From Anisodus tanguticus (taxonomy: Eukaryota > Streptophyta > Magnoliopsida > Solanales > Solanaceae), in the NCBI GenBank assembly GCA_034509755.1, contig CM067549.1:49935052-49999051 (forward strand): a DNA stretch of 64,000 nt. Direction: 5' to 3'. Positions 11,438-22,400 of this stretch are shown piece after piece. A model generated the notes under the pieces. The model ran no database searches, was not told the DNA's origin, and saw only the letters and a list, made by a program, of their open reading frames with translations. Both the position numbers and the translations under genes were made by a program. Numbering within the stretch: the stretch's first letter is position 1; every line of letters begins with the position of its first letter.

Positions 11438-12600
11438 TGTTGGAAATTTACTAATGTGGAATTAAGTTTATCCCATTATTTATGACTCGAACAATTGGGG
11501 CCCCGCACGTCGAAAATATCATTTCCACACACGTGCAATCTTAGTGCCAAGTATCGTAAATTTCGTTAATGAAAGAGATTTTGGTACGTAAGTGAAATGT
11601 TTGAGACATAGAATGATAGACAGTTATTGGATAAATAAAAATTGTTCCACGTTGGTAAACGAAGGAAGGATTGTGCGAGGTGTAAGATAGAACGGGTCGG
11701 AAAGCGCCGCGGAGCTGAGAAGGGCCGCGGTGCCTCCCAGATTGGGCCGCAGCGCCGGAGCGCTGTGACGCCCCCTTGTAGCGCCGTGGCGTTAATTCCA
11801 TGTATGGCTTCTGGAGTCGCGACGCTAAATGCTGTAGCGCCACAGCGCTTCCCAGGCAGTGTTTACTCGACGGAATCTCAAAAGTTTGGATGTTGAGGTG
11901 GTTTCAATGGTATTGAATCCACCCAATAATGGCCATTACTTGGACCATTATGTTGCTGCATTACTTGGGGGTTAAATATCATCCATTACATGGCAATTGA
12001 ATGACATTATGAGGCATTTGAAAGGTCATCTTGCACATCTATAAATTGAGGCCTTTGGCTTAATTCTATAGAGGACCATGAACAGAAAAACAAGTTACCA
12101 ACACCACAAAGAGATCAGATTTTCCTGATATCAATCCTTCTCGTAGCAATCTTCATTATTCGTGTTCTTCTCTGAGATCATTTGTGTAGGCTTTGCACAC
12201 TTGATAGTTTGTTGTTTCATCTTGGGAGACTATTGTTTACACTTCCGTAAAGCCTATATACGGGGGCAATCTTGTCTTAAAGATAGAGAGCCATCTCTCG
12301 ACTCAGCCGGTGGTGTTGTGATTATCTAATTGGTTGCTAAGTGTTTTAGGTGTAAACTGGAATCTCAAATGACTCTAACCGTTCGAATTCTCAGCAGATC
12401 TACAAGTCAATTCTCAGTGGATCTACAAGCCACAAGTGTAGCAGTTCATGTTCTTGTATTTCCGAATACAAGACCCATATTTGAAGTTCCAGTTTAAAGA
12501 TCAAGAGATTGGTAACTTGTTATTGTAATCTTAGTTGTTTATCCTTTCGATCACTGTAATAGTTATTTACTATTTCCGTACGTGTTTTACATATTCAATA
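11438..12600 (+). repeat. 3' LTR of element B
   Basis: Counterpart of 6038-7191, preceded by the purine tract at 11425-11437 and followed by the ATAAG target duplication. Compared with the 5' LTR it carries an extra stretch around 11761-11790 (GCTGTGACGCCCCC) as well as point differences. Confidence 0.85.
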
Positions 12601-14780
12601 ATAAGAACTTTAGAAGAATGAAGAGAGATTATTTTTAGTATCTTGACAAGAGACCCCTGAACCTCTTTATATAGGTAGATGACAACTAGAGGTGAAGATC
12701 AGATACGTTCGATGTATTGGACCATTGAATCTGAACAATGATTTTTGATTGTTCATTATTTCAAGAGTATGTATTTGGATGAATACGTTTAATGTGCTGG
12801 ACCAATGAATCTGAGTAATGAACCTTGACTTTTCACTATTTCAAGTGATGTATTTGGATGAAGTTTGGTTGTCCATTATCTAAGGGGATGTATTTGGACA
12901 TGACATTTTATTCTTTGCATTAAAATTTCTAACAATCCCCACTAATGCAAAGATAGATAAGAATAATTTCTGGGCAAAGGGAAGGAACATGTACTTAAGT
13001 GTTAATATCTTTCGATTTGAATTATCACGTAGTGAAATGAGGCAGCTAATATCCAAAAAGTGAAGTACTCTTGAATTAAATACACATAAGTTGAGACCCC
13101 CACAACACATACCATATCCTTAATTTTATGCAAACTTTGTGATACTAACAAAGTGCTTTTATGGTCATGCACACACATTGAGTCTAATGAGTGCTCTAGA
13201 AAGACGGCCTAAGTCTTTTCATAAAAGGCGACCACACCTTTATACTCACGTAGGTGATTCTATCAAGTCTATCTCAAATAGATCATCTTAAGGTTAGGGA
13301 ATCATTAAGAGCAGAATAAGCTCAATCTCACATATCAAGCGGTGAATTCATTAAGTGGTTCTCAATAGCACTACCACAACGGGTTATGAAAACATTAAGA
13401 GTAAAACTCAAATAAATCCATCAAGTCCGTCTCAAAAGCACCATCACAACGGCTATAGATTAAGAGTAAAAATCAATTTTATAAAACATTATCACACGCC
13501 ATAGGAATAAGATATGTAGCATATATTGAGAATCATATGGCTTCATTTGACCAACAAATGGGTATCCACCATACTTACCTCAATCTATAGGCCTTAGCCC
13601 CATCCCCCTCGACGTTTCAAGGATCATTTTCCTTGCCAAACCCTTGGTTAAAGGATCTGCCAAATTTCTTTCGTACCTTATGTATTTTAAGAAGATAACA
13701 TCATGTTTCAACAATTGGTTAACTACACCGTGTCTGATGCGAACATGTCTTCTTTTTTGCATTGTACATACTATTGTTTGCAATTCCAATTGTCGATTGT
13801 GAGTCACAATGTAAAGAGACTGGTGAAGCTCGGCTTCCCAAACGACACATTTGCTAAAAGGTTTCTCAACCACTCAGCTTTTTGCCCTGCTAACTCAAGA
13901 GCAATAAACTCAGATTTCATGGTATAACGTGTTATGCAAGTATGTTGGAAGACTTCCATGAAATAACACCTGCACCCAAAGTAAGCACATAGCCACCGGT
14001 GGAGCTAACTTCATCATTTTACCCAGTTTGTATCACAGAAACCTTCTAAAACAACAGAAAAATTATTAAAATGCAAACACCAATCCATAGTACCTCTCAA
14101 ATACCTTAACAAATGTGAAGAACATTCAAATATTCACTACTGGATTTATGAGTATATCTACTCAATCTTCTAACAACATAAGCTATATCAGGCCAAATAT
14201 AGTTCATGAGAAATATTACACTCCCAATTATTTTAGCATATTTAGTTTGAGAAACACTATATTATTATTTTCTCAAGTGTATGTTAAGATCATAAGGAGT
14301 TCTCACTGGAACACCATCAAAGCAATCGAACTTCCTTAACATATTTTTAATGTAATGAGACTGACACAAAGAAAAGCCATTAATAGCTCTTTTGATTTTA
14401 ATTCCTAAAATCATATCTGCTTCTCCAATGTCTTTCATTTCAAATTTGAAAGACAAAAAGTACTTAGTCTCATTAACAACATTCACATTAGGATCAAAGA
14501 TTAACATTTCATCCACATATTGACATATAATTACACAATATGATCATTTTATTTTGGAATAAATACATGTATCAAATGCATTAATAATAAAATCATCATC
14601 CACTAATGTGTCATTAATCTTTACATACCACTACTTAGGTGCCTGTTTTATGCCATATAAGGACTTCCTCAATTTGCATACTTTATCTTCATGTTCTGGG
14701 ATCACAAAACTCTCAGGTTGAGTCATATAGATCTCTTTCTCTAAATCACCATTTAGAAATTTTGTTTTAACATCTATTTA

Positions 14781-16590
14781 GTGTACCACTAAACAGGTTT
14801 AGAGTGACTACCTGAGTTGCTTAACATCATTTTTAAGATGATGAGAATGTCCGAAGAATGGAGGTGGAGTACAATGATCCCATTGTACAAGAACAAAGGT
14901 GATATCCAGAGTTGTAACAACTATAGGGGTATCAAGCTTCTAAGCCACACTATGAAAGTTTGGGAAAGGGTCGTGGAGATGAGGGTGAGGAGAGACGTGT
15001 CTATTTCTGAGAACCAATTTGGATTCATGCCGGGGTGTTCAACTACAAAAGGCATTCATCTTATTAAGAGGTTGGTGGAGTAGTATAGAGAGAGGAAAAA
15101 AGACTTACATATAGTTTTCATTGACCTCGAGAAGGCATACGACAAAGTCCCTAGGAAGGTTCTATGGAGATGTTTGGAGGTTAGAGGTGTACCTATGGCG
15201 TACACTAGGGCGATCAAGGATATGTATGATGGAGTCAAGACTAGGGTACAGACAGTAGGAGGAGAGTCGGAGCACTTTCCAGTGATGATGGGGCTGCGCC
15301 AGGGATCATCTCTTAGCCCATTCATATTTGCCTTGGTGATGGAAGGACTGACGTGACAAATCCAGGGGGAGGTGCCACGGTGTATTCTATTCGCAAACGA
15401 CATAGTCTTGATTGATAAGACTCGCAACGGAGTGAACGTCAAGCTGGAGGTTTGAAGACAAACTCTGGAATCGAAAGGGTTCAGGCTGAGTAGGACCAGG
15501 ACAAAATACTTAGAGTCCAAGTTCAGTAACGGGAGTAATCTTGAGACATGTGTGGAGGTGAGGCTTGGTATTCAGGTCATTCTAAATAAATGAAGCTTTA
15601 AGTATCTCAAATCTATTATCCAAGGGGATGGAGAGATTGATGATGATGTCACATATCTTATTGGGGTAGGGTGGATGAAATTAAGGTTCGCATATGATGT
15701 CTTATGCGACAAAAAGGTGCCACCAAAACTTATAGGCAAGTTCTATAGGGCGGTGGTTAGACCGACTATGTTGTATGGGGCGAAGTGTTGGCCAGTCAAG
15801 ACTTCGCACATCCAAAAGATGAAAGTTGCAGAGATGAGGATGCTGAGATGGATGTGCGGGCATACAAGGAGGGATAAGATTAGAAATAATGATATTCGAG
15901 ACAGAGTGGGAGTGGCCTCTATGGAGGATAAGATGCGAAAAGTGAGGTTGAGATGGTTTGGGCATGTGTAGAGGAGAGACATAAATGCCCCAATGCGAAG
16001 ATGTGAGAGGTTGGCTATGGACGAGTTTAGGAGGGGTAGAGGTAGGCCGAAGAAGTATTGGAGAGAGGTGATTAGATGTGATATGGCGCAAGTGCAACTT
16101 ACTGAGGATATGACCTTAGATAGGAGGTTGTGGAGGATACGGATTAGGGTAGAAGGGTAGTAGGTAGTCGAGCGTAGTCCTACTTATGCTTGCAAACTGG
16201 TAATTGTAGTGTTATTATTGTAGGCCCGTTTAGCCTATCATACTGATAGGCGCGGTATTGTTTTTTAGTCCCATGTAGTTTGATTTCTGCTGCTATGTAT
16301 CCTTTAGTGTACTTTGTTTTACATGCGCTAGTTACTGCTTCCTTTTTCAGAATACGCTATCTCAACTTATTCACTTTTGATACCAACATTTTCATACTGC
16401 TTTAAATTTTTTTCTGAGTGGGTTTGTCTGTTTCTTTTGCTTTGCTCTTGCTGTTGTTGTGCTTGTGCTTATGCTCTGTTTTAAGCTGAGGGTCTCTCGG
16501 AAACAACCTCTCTACTTACCAATGTAGAGGTAAGGTCTGTGTACACTTTACCCTCTCCAGACCCCACATTGTGGAATTTCACTGGGTATG

Positions 16591-16622
<32 letters not shown>

Positions 16623-16637
16623 GGTGTACCACTAAAC
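14781..16637 (+). mobile_element. 5'-truncated RTE LINE inserted in copia pol
   Basis: The target duplication GTGTACCACTAAAC stands at 14781-14794 and 16624-16637; the inserted LINE is 14795-16623. It starts within the reverse-transcriptase region and aligns there with the longer LINE near 38985. It then carries RT domains, the maturase-like C-terminal part (EMRMLRWMCGHTRRDK, RVGVASMEDKMR, LRWFGHV) and the common 3' tail ending in TTG and GGT repeats. The RT active site reads FANDIVLID instead of FADD. In-frame stops interrupt the frame, so it is dead. Confidence 0.95.
14817..16160 (+). pseudogene. RTE LINE reverse transcriptase remnant
   Basis: Successive open pieces carry family motifs: STMIPLYKNKGDIQSCNNYR, ENQFGFMPGCSTT, VFIDLEKAYDKVPR, MGLRQGSSLSPFIFALVM, FANDIVLID, then the C-terminal CGHTRRDKIRNNDIRDRVG and GRGRPKKYW. 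Stop codons occur near 15081, 15356, 15454 and 15969, and the catalytic D-D pair is altered to N-D. Confidence 0.85.
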
Positions 16638-18182
16638 TATGAATAGCGGCTAAGGCAATAAGAGTTCTAATGATAGCTATTTTAGTCATAGGAGAATAAG
16701 TATCAAAGTAATCAAATGAAAAAAAATTAGTAGTATAATGCGACTCTTGCTTAAGAGATCTCTTTGATTATTCATATTTGTCATCTTAGAACTTTATTTT
16801 CTGATTTAACACATTTTTCTCCTACTTTTTTGTTTTTTCTATGATTTTTGTTTCATTCTTGGTGAGTAATAATGTTTTCTATGCATGCTAGAGAATGATT
16901 TTTTTATTTTTTCTTAATATTTCATCCAAGTTAGTTACCCATGTGAATAGAAAGATGACCATTTTGGGGATAGCCGGAACAAAAATCGTGAGAAGAAAGA
17001 ACAGTTCACAAGACAACTGCATATGACTGATGACAAAAGACTACACAATAGTTAGCTTTTTCTTATTTTCTTAAATATAAATTTAATCAGGTTCAACCTT
17101 ATTTATTGAGATTCATCATTATATAGTAATGGTCTCTTGCTAAGTGGAACTAAAATAAGAGGAATAAATATAATAAAAGATACGTGACTCGTTATTATCT
17201 AATTAAGAGACAATGAGTAAAAGGGAGTTACAGTAATGTGGAATAGTCAAGGAACAAATTTCTCAAAATATAATAATAGTTTCTCATAAATCAGGCGGTC
17301 ATCTTGATAATAAATTTGTGTAAAGAAAATTCTCAATGGTGAAAAAGACAAACATGCATTTTAGATTACGGAGAAGGCATCATTGTAATTTGTTTCAAAA
17401 TGACACTTTCAATTGTTGCAATGGATTTGTGTACTCTCTCTCATTTTCTATTTTAACTATTTCTTGCATATTTTTTTTCTATTAAATTTTTCTATTCAAA
17501 TTAAAATAAATATAAAAAAATATTTAACTAATAAATATTTAATTATATTAAAACAATTTATGACAGCGCGAAGCACGGCTAAGTACACTAGTTTTAGTAT
17601 CATCATAAAAATTAATCATCTACCTAACACTTACATGACTAGCATTTCCTGAAAAACACAAGGGTAGATTCATAAATAAATAAGAGTGGAGTTATAAGAA
17701 AAGTATTGTTGTCTTGGTTTTCATAGCTAGCCTCCTTTCCATCGTCTCCATTTTTATTATAATTAGCATGTCTCCAAAAGTGCAGTTATTTGATGAAAAT
17801 ATCTTTTTATGTGAGCATCAATGAATTAGCAGTCCAATACATCATAAACAGTCTGTGCTTGAGAACCTCAACCCATTGCTTGGATATGCATCTTCAATCA
17901 CAACTACACTCTCTGTCTATTGCTTTAAAGTAGAAGATCCCAATTTATAAATTAACTTTGGTGTTTAGAAATTAAAACCAAGAAATGAAGAAAGGAACTC
18001 TCCTCTGCATTTTATCTCAAAGAACATAGTGATTGATACACTAAAATTAATTTGTATAGAAATCTAGAAAATTTCTCTTCCAAAATCTCTATTTTCCTAG
18101 AGCACCAATTTTTTCCCTTACCCTGAAATAGAAGTTATGTTTAAATCTACAGATCAATATTGTATAAAAATCACTTTCAAAT

Positions 18183-18739
18183 TGTAGGAAAAGTTAGAAC
18201 AATATTGTTCAAGACCAAGTAAAACAAGAAAACAACTTATTGAATCAATGTTGCGTCGTGGCAAGCCACTGTCTTGAAAACGATTTCGGACCGACTATGG
18301 TGCAAATCGTTTAGCCCGGACGCTTCTCAAGGTTCCACAACACTCCCAAACACTTGCACTAGTGGCTGGAAGTTTGGAATTTGCACAAAGGAGATTGCCT
18401 GGAGAGAAAGAACTTATGAAGAAGGAAGAGAGATTATTTTCAGTATCTTGACAAGAGACTCCTGAACCTCTTTTATAGGTAGATGACAACTAGAGGTCAA
18501 GACCAAATAGGTTCGATGTATTGGACCATTGAATCTGAACAATGAACCTTGAATGTTCATTATTTCAAAAGAATTTATTTGAATGAATACGTTTAATGTG
18601 CTGGACCAATGAATCTGAGTAATGAACCTTGACTGTTCATTATTTTAAGGGGATGTATTTGGATGAAGTTTGGTTGTCCATTATCTCAGGGGATGTATTT
18701 GTACATGACATTTTATTCTTTGCATTACAATTTCCAACA
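18183..18739 (-). repeat. 5' LTR of element A (intact copy)
   Basis: 557 bp, reading TGTTGGAAATTGTAATGCAA at its start on the minus strand and ending TTTTCCTACA. It is flanked on the right by the target duplication AATTG at 18740-18744. It is the undisturbed counterpart of the LTR split by element B. Confidence 0.9.
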
Positions 18740-18744
18740 AATTG

Positions 18745-19467
18745 GTGGCGCAATTATTATAAAATAGAATAAACTTCGCCTACGTGAGCTTGCTCACATT
18801 GCAGGTTTTAAGTCCGGATAAAGGAGAGGGCTGCAGTAGGCGACAACCAGTGTAAAACTCGCCAATTCATCATGCATCCTTGTGGGGAAAAGTATCATAC
18901 AGAGAAAAAATATTTCTTGAATAGTCTTGTATCAATTTAGTACCATGTGAGTGGAGGAGTGGAAATGGAGACTAATACAGACCCTTTGGTAATTGACAAG
19001 AACAGAAAGTGTGAAAATAATGTTTACATACTAGAGCTGCCAACAGTAGATCTTAAATCAGATGGCGAAATAGTTGTCTGCACAAACAAGTAATTCATGT
19101 TTTCACTACAATTTTCACTCTGCTATCCTGATTTCTATATACTATAAACACAATTTCAAAATCTAAGACTTTCTTTTAACTCAACCCCAGAAAAGAAGAG
19201 ATACACGCTAAACTATAAAATTATGCGACTACTATATAATCACCCGTCAAAAGATACATCTGTCTTCCCATCTCACAGACTTGGTTATAAGGAACCACCA
19301 AAATCGGAAACCAAAGTTAGCCTAATAATCTGGTTATTCATGTACAATGTAGAATTGTTGTGGAGAACTTATACCTCTTTTCCTTTTAAATGGAGCCTCT
19401 TCGTCAGTCAAATGTTACCGATCATTTGAATTGTTTTTGATTGTCTGATCATGTGAATGTTATGTGA
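18745..19467. other. 3' flank of COP1
   Basis: I see no gene. It includes the likely 3' UTR and terminator of the leftward COP1 gene immediately below 19468. Around 18780-18865 (TTGCTCACATTGCAGG, GTTTTAAGTCCGGATAAAGG, GGGCTGCAGTAGGCGAC) the sequence looks like a common dispersed plant repeat, but I could not define its ends. Confidence 0.4.
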
Positions 19468-22400
19468 TCAAGCTGCAAGAACAAGTGCTTTTATTGTCCC
19501 TTGACTGTTTGCTGTTAGAATCGTTGGGCTGTCACGTTTCCAACAAACAGCACTGATGAAAAATGATCCCATGTCCCCATCCGGGTCGTTCTGATCTTCA
19601 GAAACAAATCTGTGCCAAGCTGCTGGCTTAGAAATTGCCTGCACATATAATCCAAAAAGAGATTAAGCACTGGAAAACGATATAAATCGCTCCTTATCTG
19701 CATACTGGGTCTTGTTATCAAGTACTTTTAGAATGTACCTTGTGATAGACAAATACTTCATTTGTCTCGCTCCCACATGCAAGGTATTCGCTGTTTACTG
19801 TTAGACCCACAAAGTTCTTCTCGTTCGTATGTCCTTTAAAAGTACGGAGCTGAAATGAAAAATAGAACGAGGAAAATGCTGGTTAGTATTGAATTGATTT
19901 TGACACATATATAGATAGGAGATATCTCTTAGCACGAGAAATATGTGATTAGTTTCTCCAGGACTCAGATCGAGAAAATGACGAGAGCATGTTTACTTAC
20001 TGGAACATTCTCCTTGACATCCCACAAACGCAATGTACTATCGGTTGATGCAGAACCTAGCTCATGGTTAGATAAAAAATTTACATATGAAACAGCTTTA
20101 CGGTGCCCACTGAAAATGTGCAGTGGCTGGCTGATATTTCTCAAGTCATAATAGTGAATGTGATTATCTGCAGAACCTACCTGCAAGATATTGGTTCATG
20201 CCTTAGTTTAAAATTTTAACCTTTAACATGAAATACTATATTTAAATGCATTGATGGAAGATGACACAAAACCAGCTCTTTAGGGGGATAAGTAAAGAGG
20301 AAACAAAACTTACAGCTACATGAGCACTGGATCCAGGATTATACTTCACCGAGCAAATGTTAGCTTTCATGTCAATGGTAAGAACGCTGGCTTCCTGCTT
20401 CGTGCACCAAACTTTGACCTGTTGAGAAATTAATTAGCATATTCCAAATTTTTACACGTATAATAACTCGCCAAAACAAGTTTTGTCAAATTTGTCTACT
20501 TTCAGGAACACTCTATGATTCTCTCTCCAGTCTCCAACAGCCAAATTAGGAACACCTCAATTTGAGAAAAAAACATATTCCGCATTTCTATTTACCTTGC
20601 AATCATCACTACCAGACACAAGCATAGAAGGTTCAGTACGGCAAAAGTCGACACTCCATGCTCGCTTTTCATGTTCCTCGTACTCCATCACACTCTGAAA
20701 AGAAAGTGTTAATCTTATCCCATCAGATATAACTGCAGATCCATATGAAAGTGTTTTTTCATGATCTATATATAAGAACAAAATAAACACCTGGAAAATG
20801 ATACTACCTGACGAGTTGTAACATCCCAAACCGTTACTATGCCCTCATAGTCACTGCTAGCTAAGTGGTTTTTAGTGTACTTGTTCCAGCTCAAACAACT
20901 TAGTTTGGATCGGGTAGACATTTCAACAACAGGACATTGCGCTTCAGCTGGTTCGTTTACCACCTGATAGAGAGAACATACAATGATTGGCTTGTATCTT
21001 TTAAAAACACGAATACAATACAGCCAAAAGAGAAACAGACTTTATAAGAATCTCATATCTAGCCAAATTATTGGAAAACTTAACTAGGAACAACTATAAT
21101 CTCATTTCAACTCATATGCTTCACTAATTTCTCCCAAATCATCTCATTATATCACTAGCATGTGAAAATCTCAAAATCCTATCTGAGAAGACCAAGGGGA
21201 CTAGAAGTCAAGTTTAATGAATAGAACAATCATTAAACTACTAGCAGAAATTTTTCGAGTGGGAAGATTAGCAGAAATTAAGAAGCTCACGTGAACCATG
21301 AACTTACTGATGAAAACTCGAAGACCTTAATTCTTCGTGACACCCCAGCAGTAGCAAACAATTCATCATCTCGGTCAAATTCAATACTGTCAAGAAGAGG
21401 AAATTTAGTTGCAGCTAGGGAGAGAGAGAGAGAGAGAGAGAGAGATAGATAGATAGAGAGCGAGAGAGAGAGAGAGAGATAGATAGATAGAGAGCGAGAG
21501 AGAGAGAGAGAGATAGAGAGAGAGAGGGGAGTTCTTTCCCAAAAAAAAAAAATGAATGGGTTCACCCACTAGTTATAAAAATTTAGAGAAAATAAAACCT
21601 CCTAGCTACCAAATGGTTTATAATTCAATAAAGGGGATTGCTATAACGTATCCAGGAAAAAAACTACTAATAAGAGTTTCCTGTTTTCAAATAACCCATC
21701 ATCTCTAGTTCTAGTTTCGGAAAAAGGACAAACTGAAGGAAAAACAGTTATTGTTGGATTTTATTCTAAATGCAATGAACTTCTTACCTTGAAACAACAT
21801 TGGCCGAGTGGAAAAGGTCAGGCTGCCTGAGTTCAGCAACAACCCGCAGCCGACTATTTTAACAAACACAATAGAAAAAAGAACTGTAAGCCGAAATATT
21901 TAAGATAATCAGCAGCCAATACTACTAGTATTAGATGAACTGATGGACCTGTATCGTGTGAAGGTAGACAGAACAGATTGAAAATCCTCAAGCCCCGCAG
22001 AGTAACCTTCTCTATTCATGACATTTGCTATAGGTTCTCCCTGTTTTTGTGACTGTCTTGCCCAATAACGCCTCTTTTGTAGGTAACAGTCTTGAAGCTC
22101 ATTGAACTGTGACAATTGAACATTATAAAAGAGGACATAAGAACAATGAACTATTCTTACAGCAAGACCAAAGTCCACAATTTTCAATTTTAAACGACCA
22201 TCAACAAGCACAACGATAAATTACAGGATTAACCTGTGCATGAACGCGTCTTTTCCTTGCTATTGACTTTCCAGGTTGATTAGGATCCTGTGAATCTGAT
22301 CCTCCGTGGTTGTCATCTTTCCATTGCACAAGTTGAGAATTCGCAGGAGCTCTTGCATCAGTGTTCCTGGTCTGTGAAGTGCCAGCGCGACGTTGTTCTT

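Larger units (their letters stand above)
6038..12600 (+). mobile_element. inner Ty1/copia LTR retrotransposon (element B)
   Basis: The LTRs at 6038-7191 and 11438-12600 share TGTTGGAAATTTACTAATGT at their starts and ACTGTAATAGTTATTTACTA near their ends. They are flanked by ATAAG at 6033-6037 and 12601-12605. A polypurine tract (TTTCAAGAGGGGAT) directly precedes the 3' LTR. The internal region is heavily mutated but keeps copia landmarks in order: an integrase piece at 8694-8900, a reverse-transcriptase start near 9480-9600 (DLLPGKEPLGCK), RNase H near 10400-10510 (KQTCIADS, KYEFIAL) and 10660-10790 (HNTVRQLIITGV). The two LTRs differ at many positions by eye, so the insertion is not recent. 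Confidence 0.9.
5812..12934 (-). repeat. 3' LTR of element A, interrupted (5812-6037 and 12606-12934)
   Basis: It aligns with the LTR at 18183-18739: TGTAGGAAAA start, GTCGTGGCAAGCCACTGTCT, CACTTGCACTAGTGGCTG, GTATCTTGACAAGAGAC, TTGGACCATTGAATCTGA and TTTTATTCTTTGCATTA. The interval includes all of element B (6038-12600). Confidence 0.9.
13580..16760 (-). pseudogene. degenerate copia pol of element A, split by a LINE
   Basis: Read on the minus strand. 16638-16760 and 14700-14780 encode the start of reverse transcriptase (family motif DVKTAFLNGDLE), interrupted at 14781/16637 by the LINE. 14265-14519 gives YVDEMLIFDP (the catalytic YVDD has become YVDE) and GEADMILGIKI. 13580-13873 gives RNase H and the C-terminus: RHVRIRHGVVNQLLKHDVI, NLADPLTKGLAR, TSRGMGLRPID. 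Stops separate the pieces. Confidence 0.85.
5807..18744 (-). mobile_element. outer Ty1/copia LTR retrotransposon (element A), carrying two later insertions
   Basis: The target duplication AATTG stands at 5807-5811 and 18740-18744. In element orientation the 5' LTR is 18183-18739. The 3' LTR is split into 5812-6037 and 12606-12934 by element B. A polypurine tract (AGTGGGGAT on the minus strand) abuts the 3' LTR at 12935. The pol remnants read on the minus strand, which fixes the orientation. Removing element B and one ATAAG copy rejoins the split LTR in register with the intact one. Much of gag and the front of pol is gone, since only about 1.5 kb lies between 16638 and the 5' LTR. No good primer-binding site is visible beside the 5' LTR. 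Confidence 0.9.

Noticed and set aside
15702..16097. Long minus-strand open frame opposite the LINE (131 residues), with a similar one at 39955-40311
   Set aside because: Antisense shadow of the LINE C-terminal ORF. The recurrence in both copies reflects shared LINE sequence.
21287..21565. Open frame of repeated LSLS residues over the GA tract
   Set aside because: It is a microsatellite read through as protein; only the end overlaps true COP1 exon 7.
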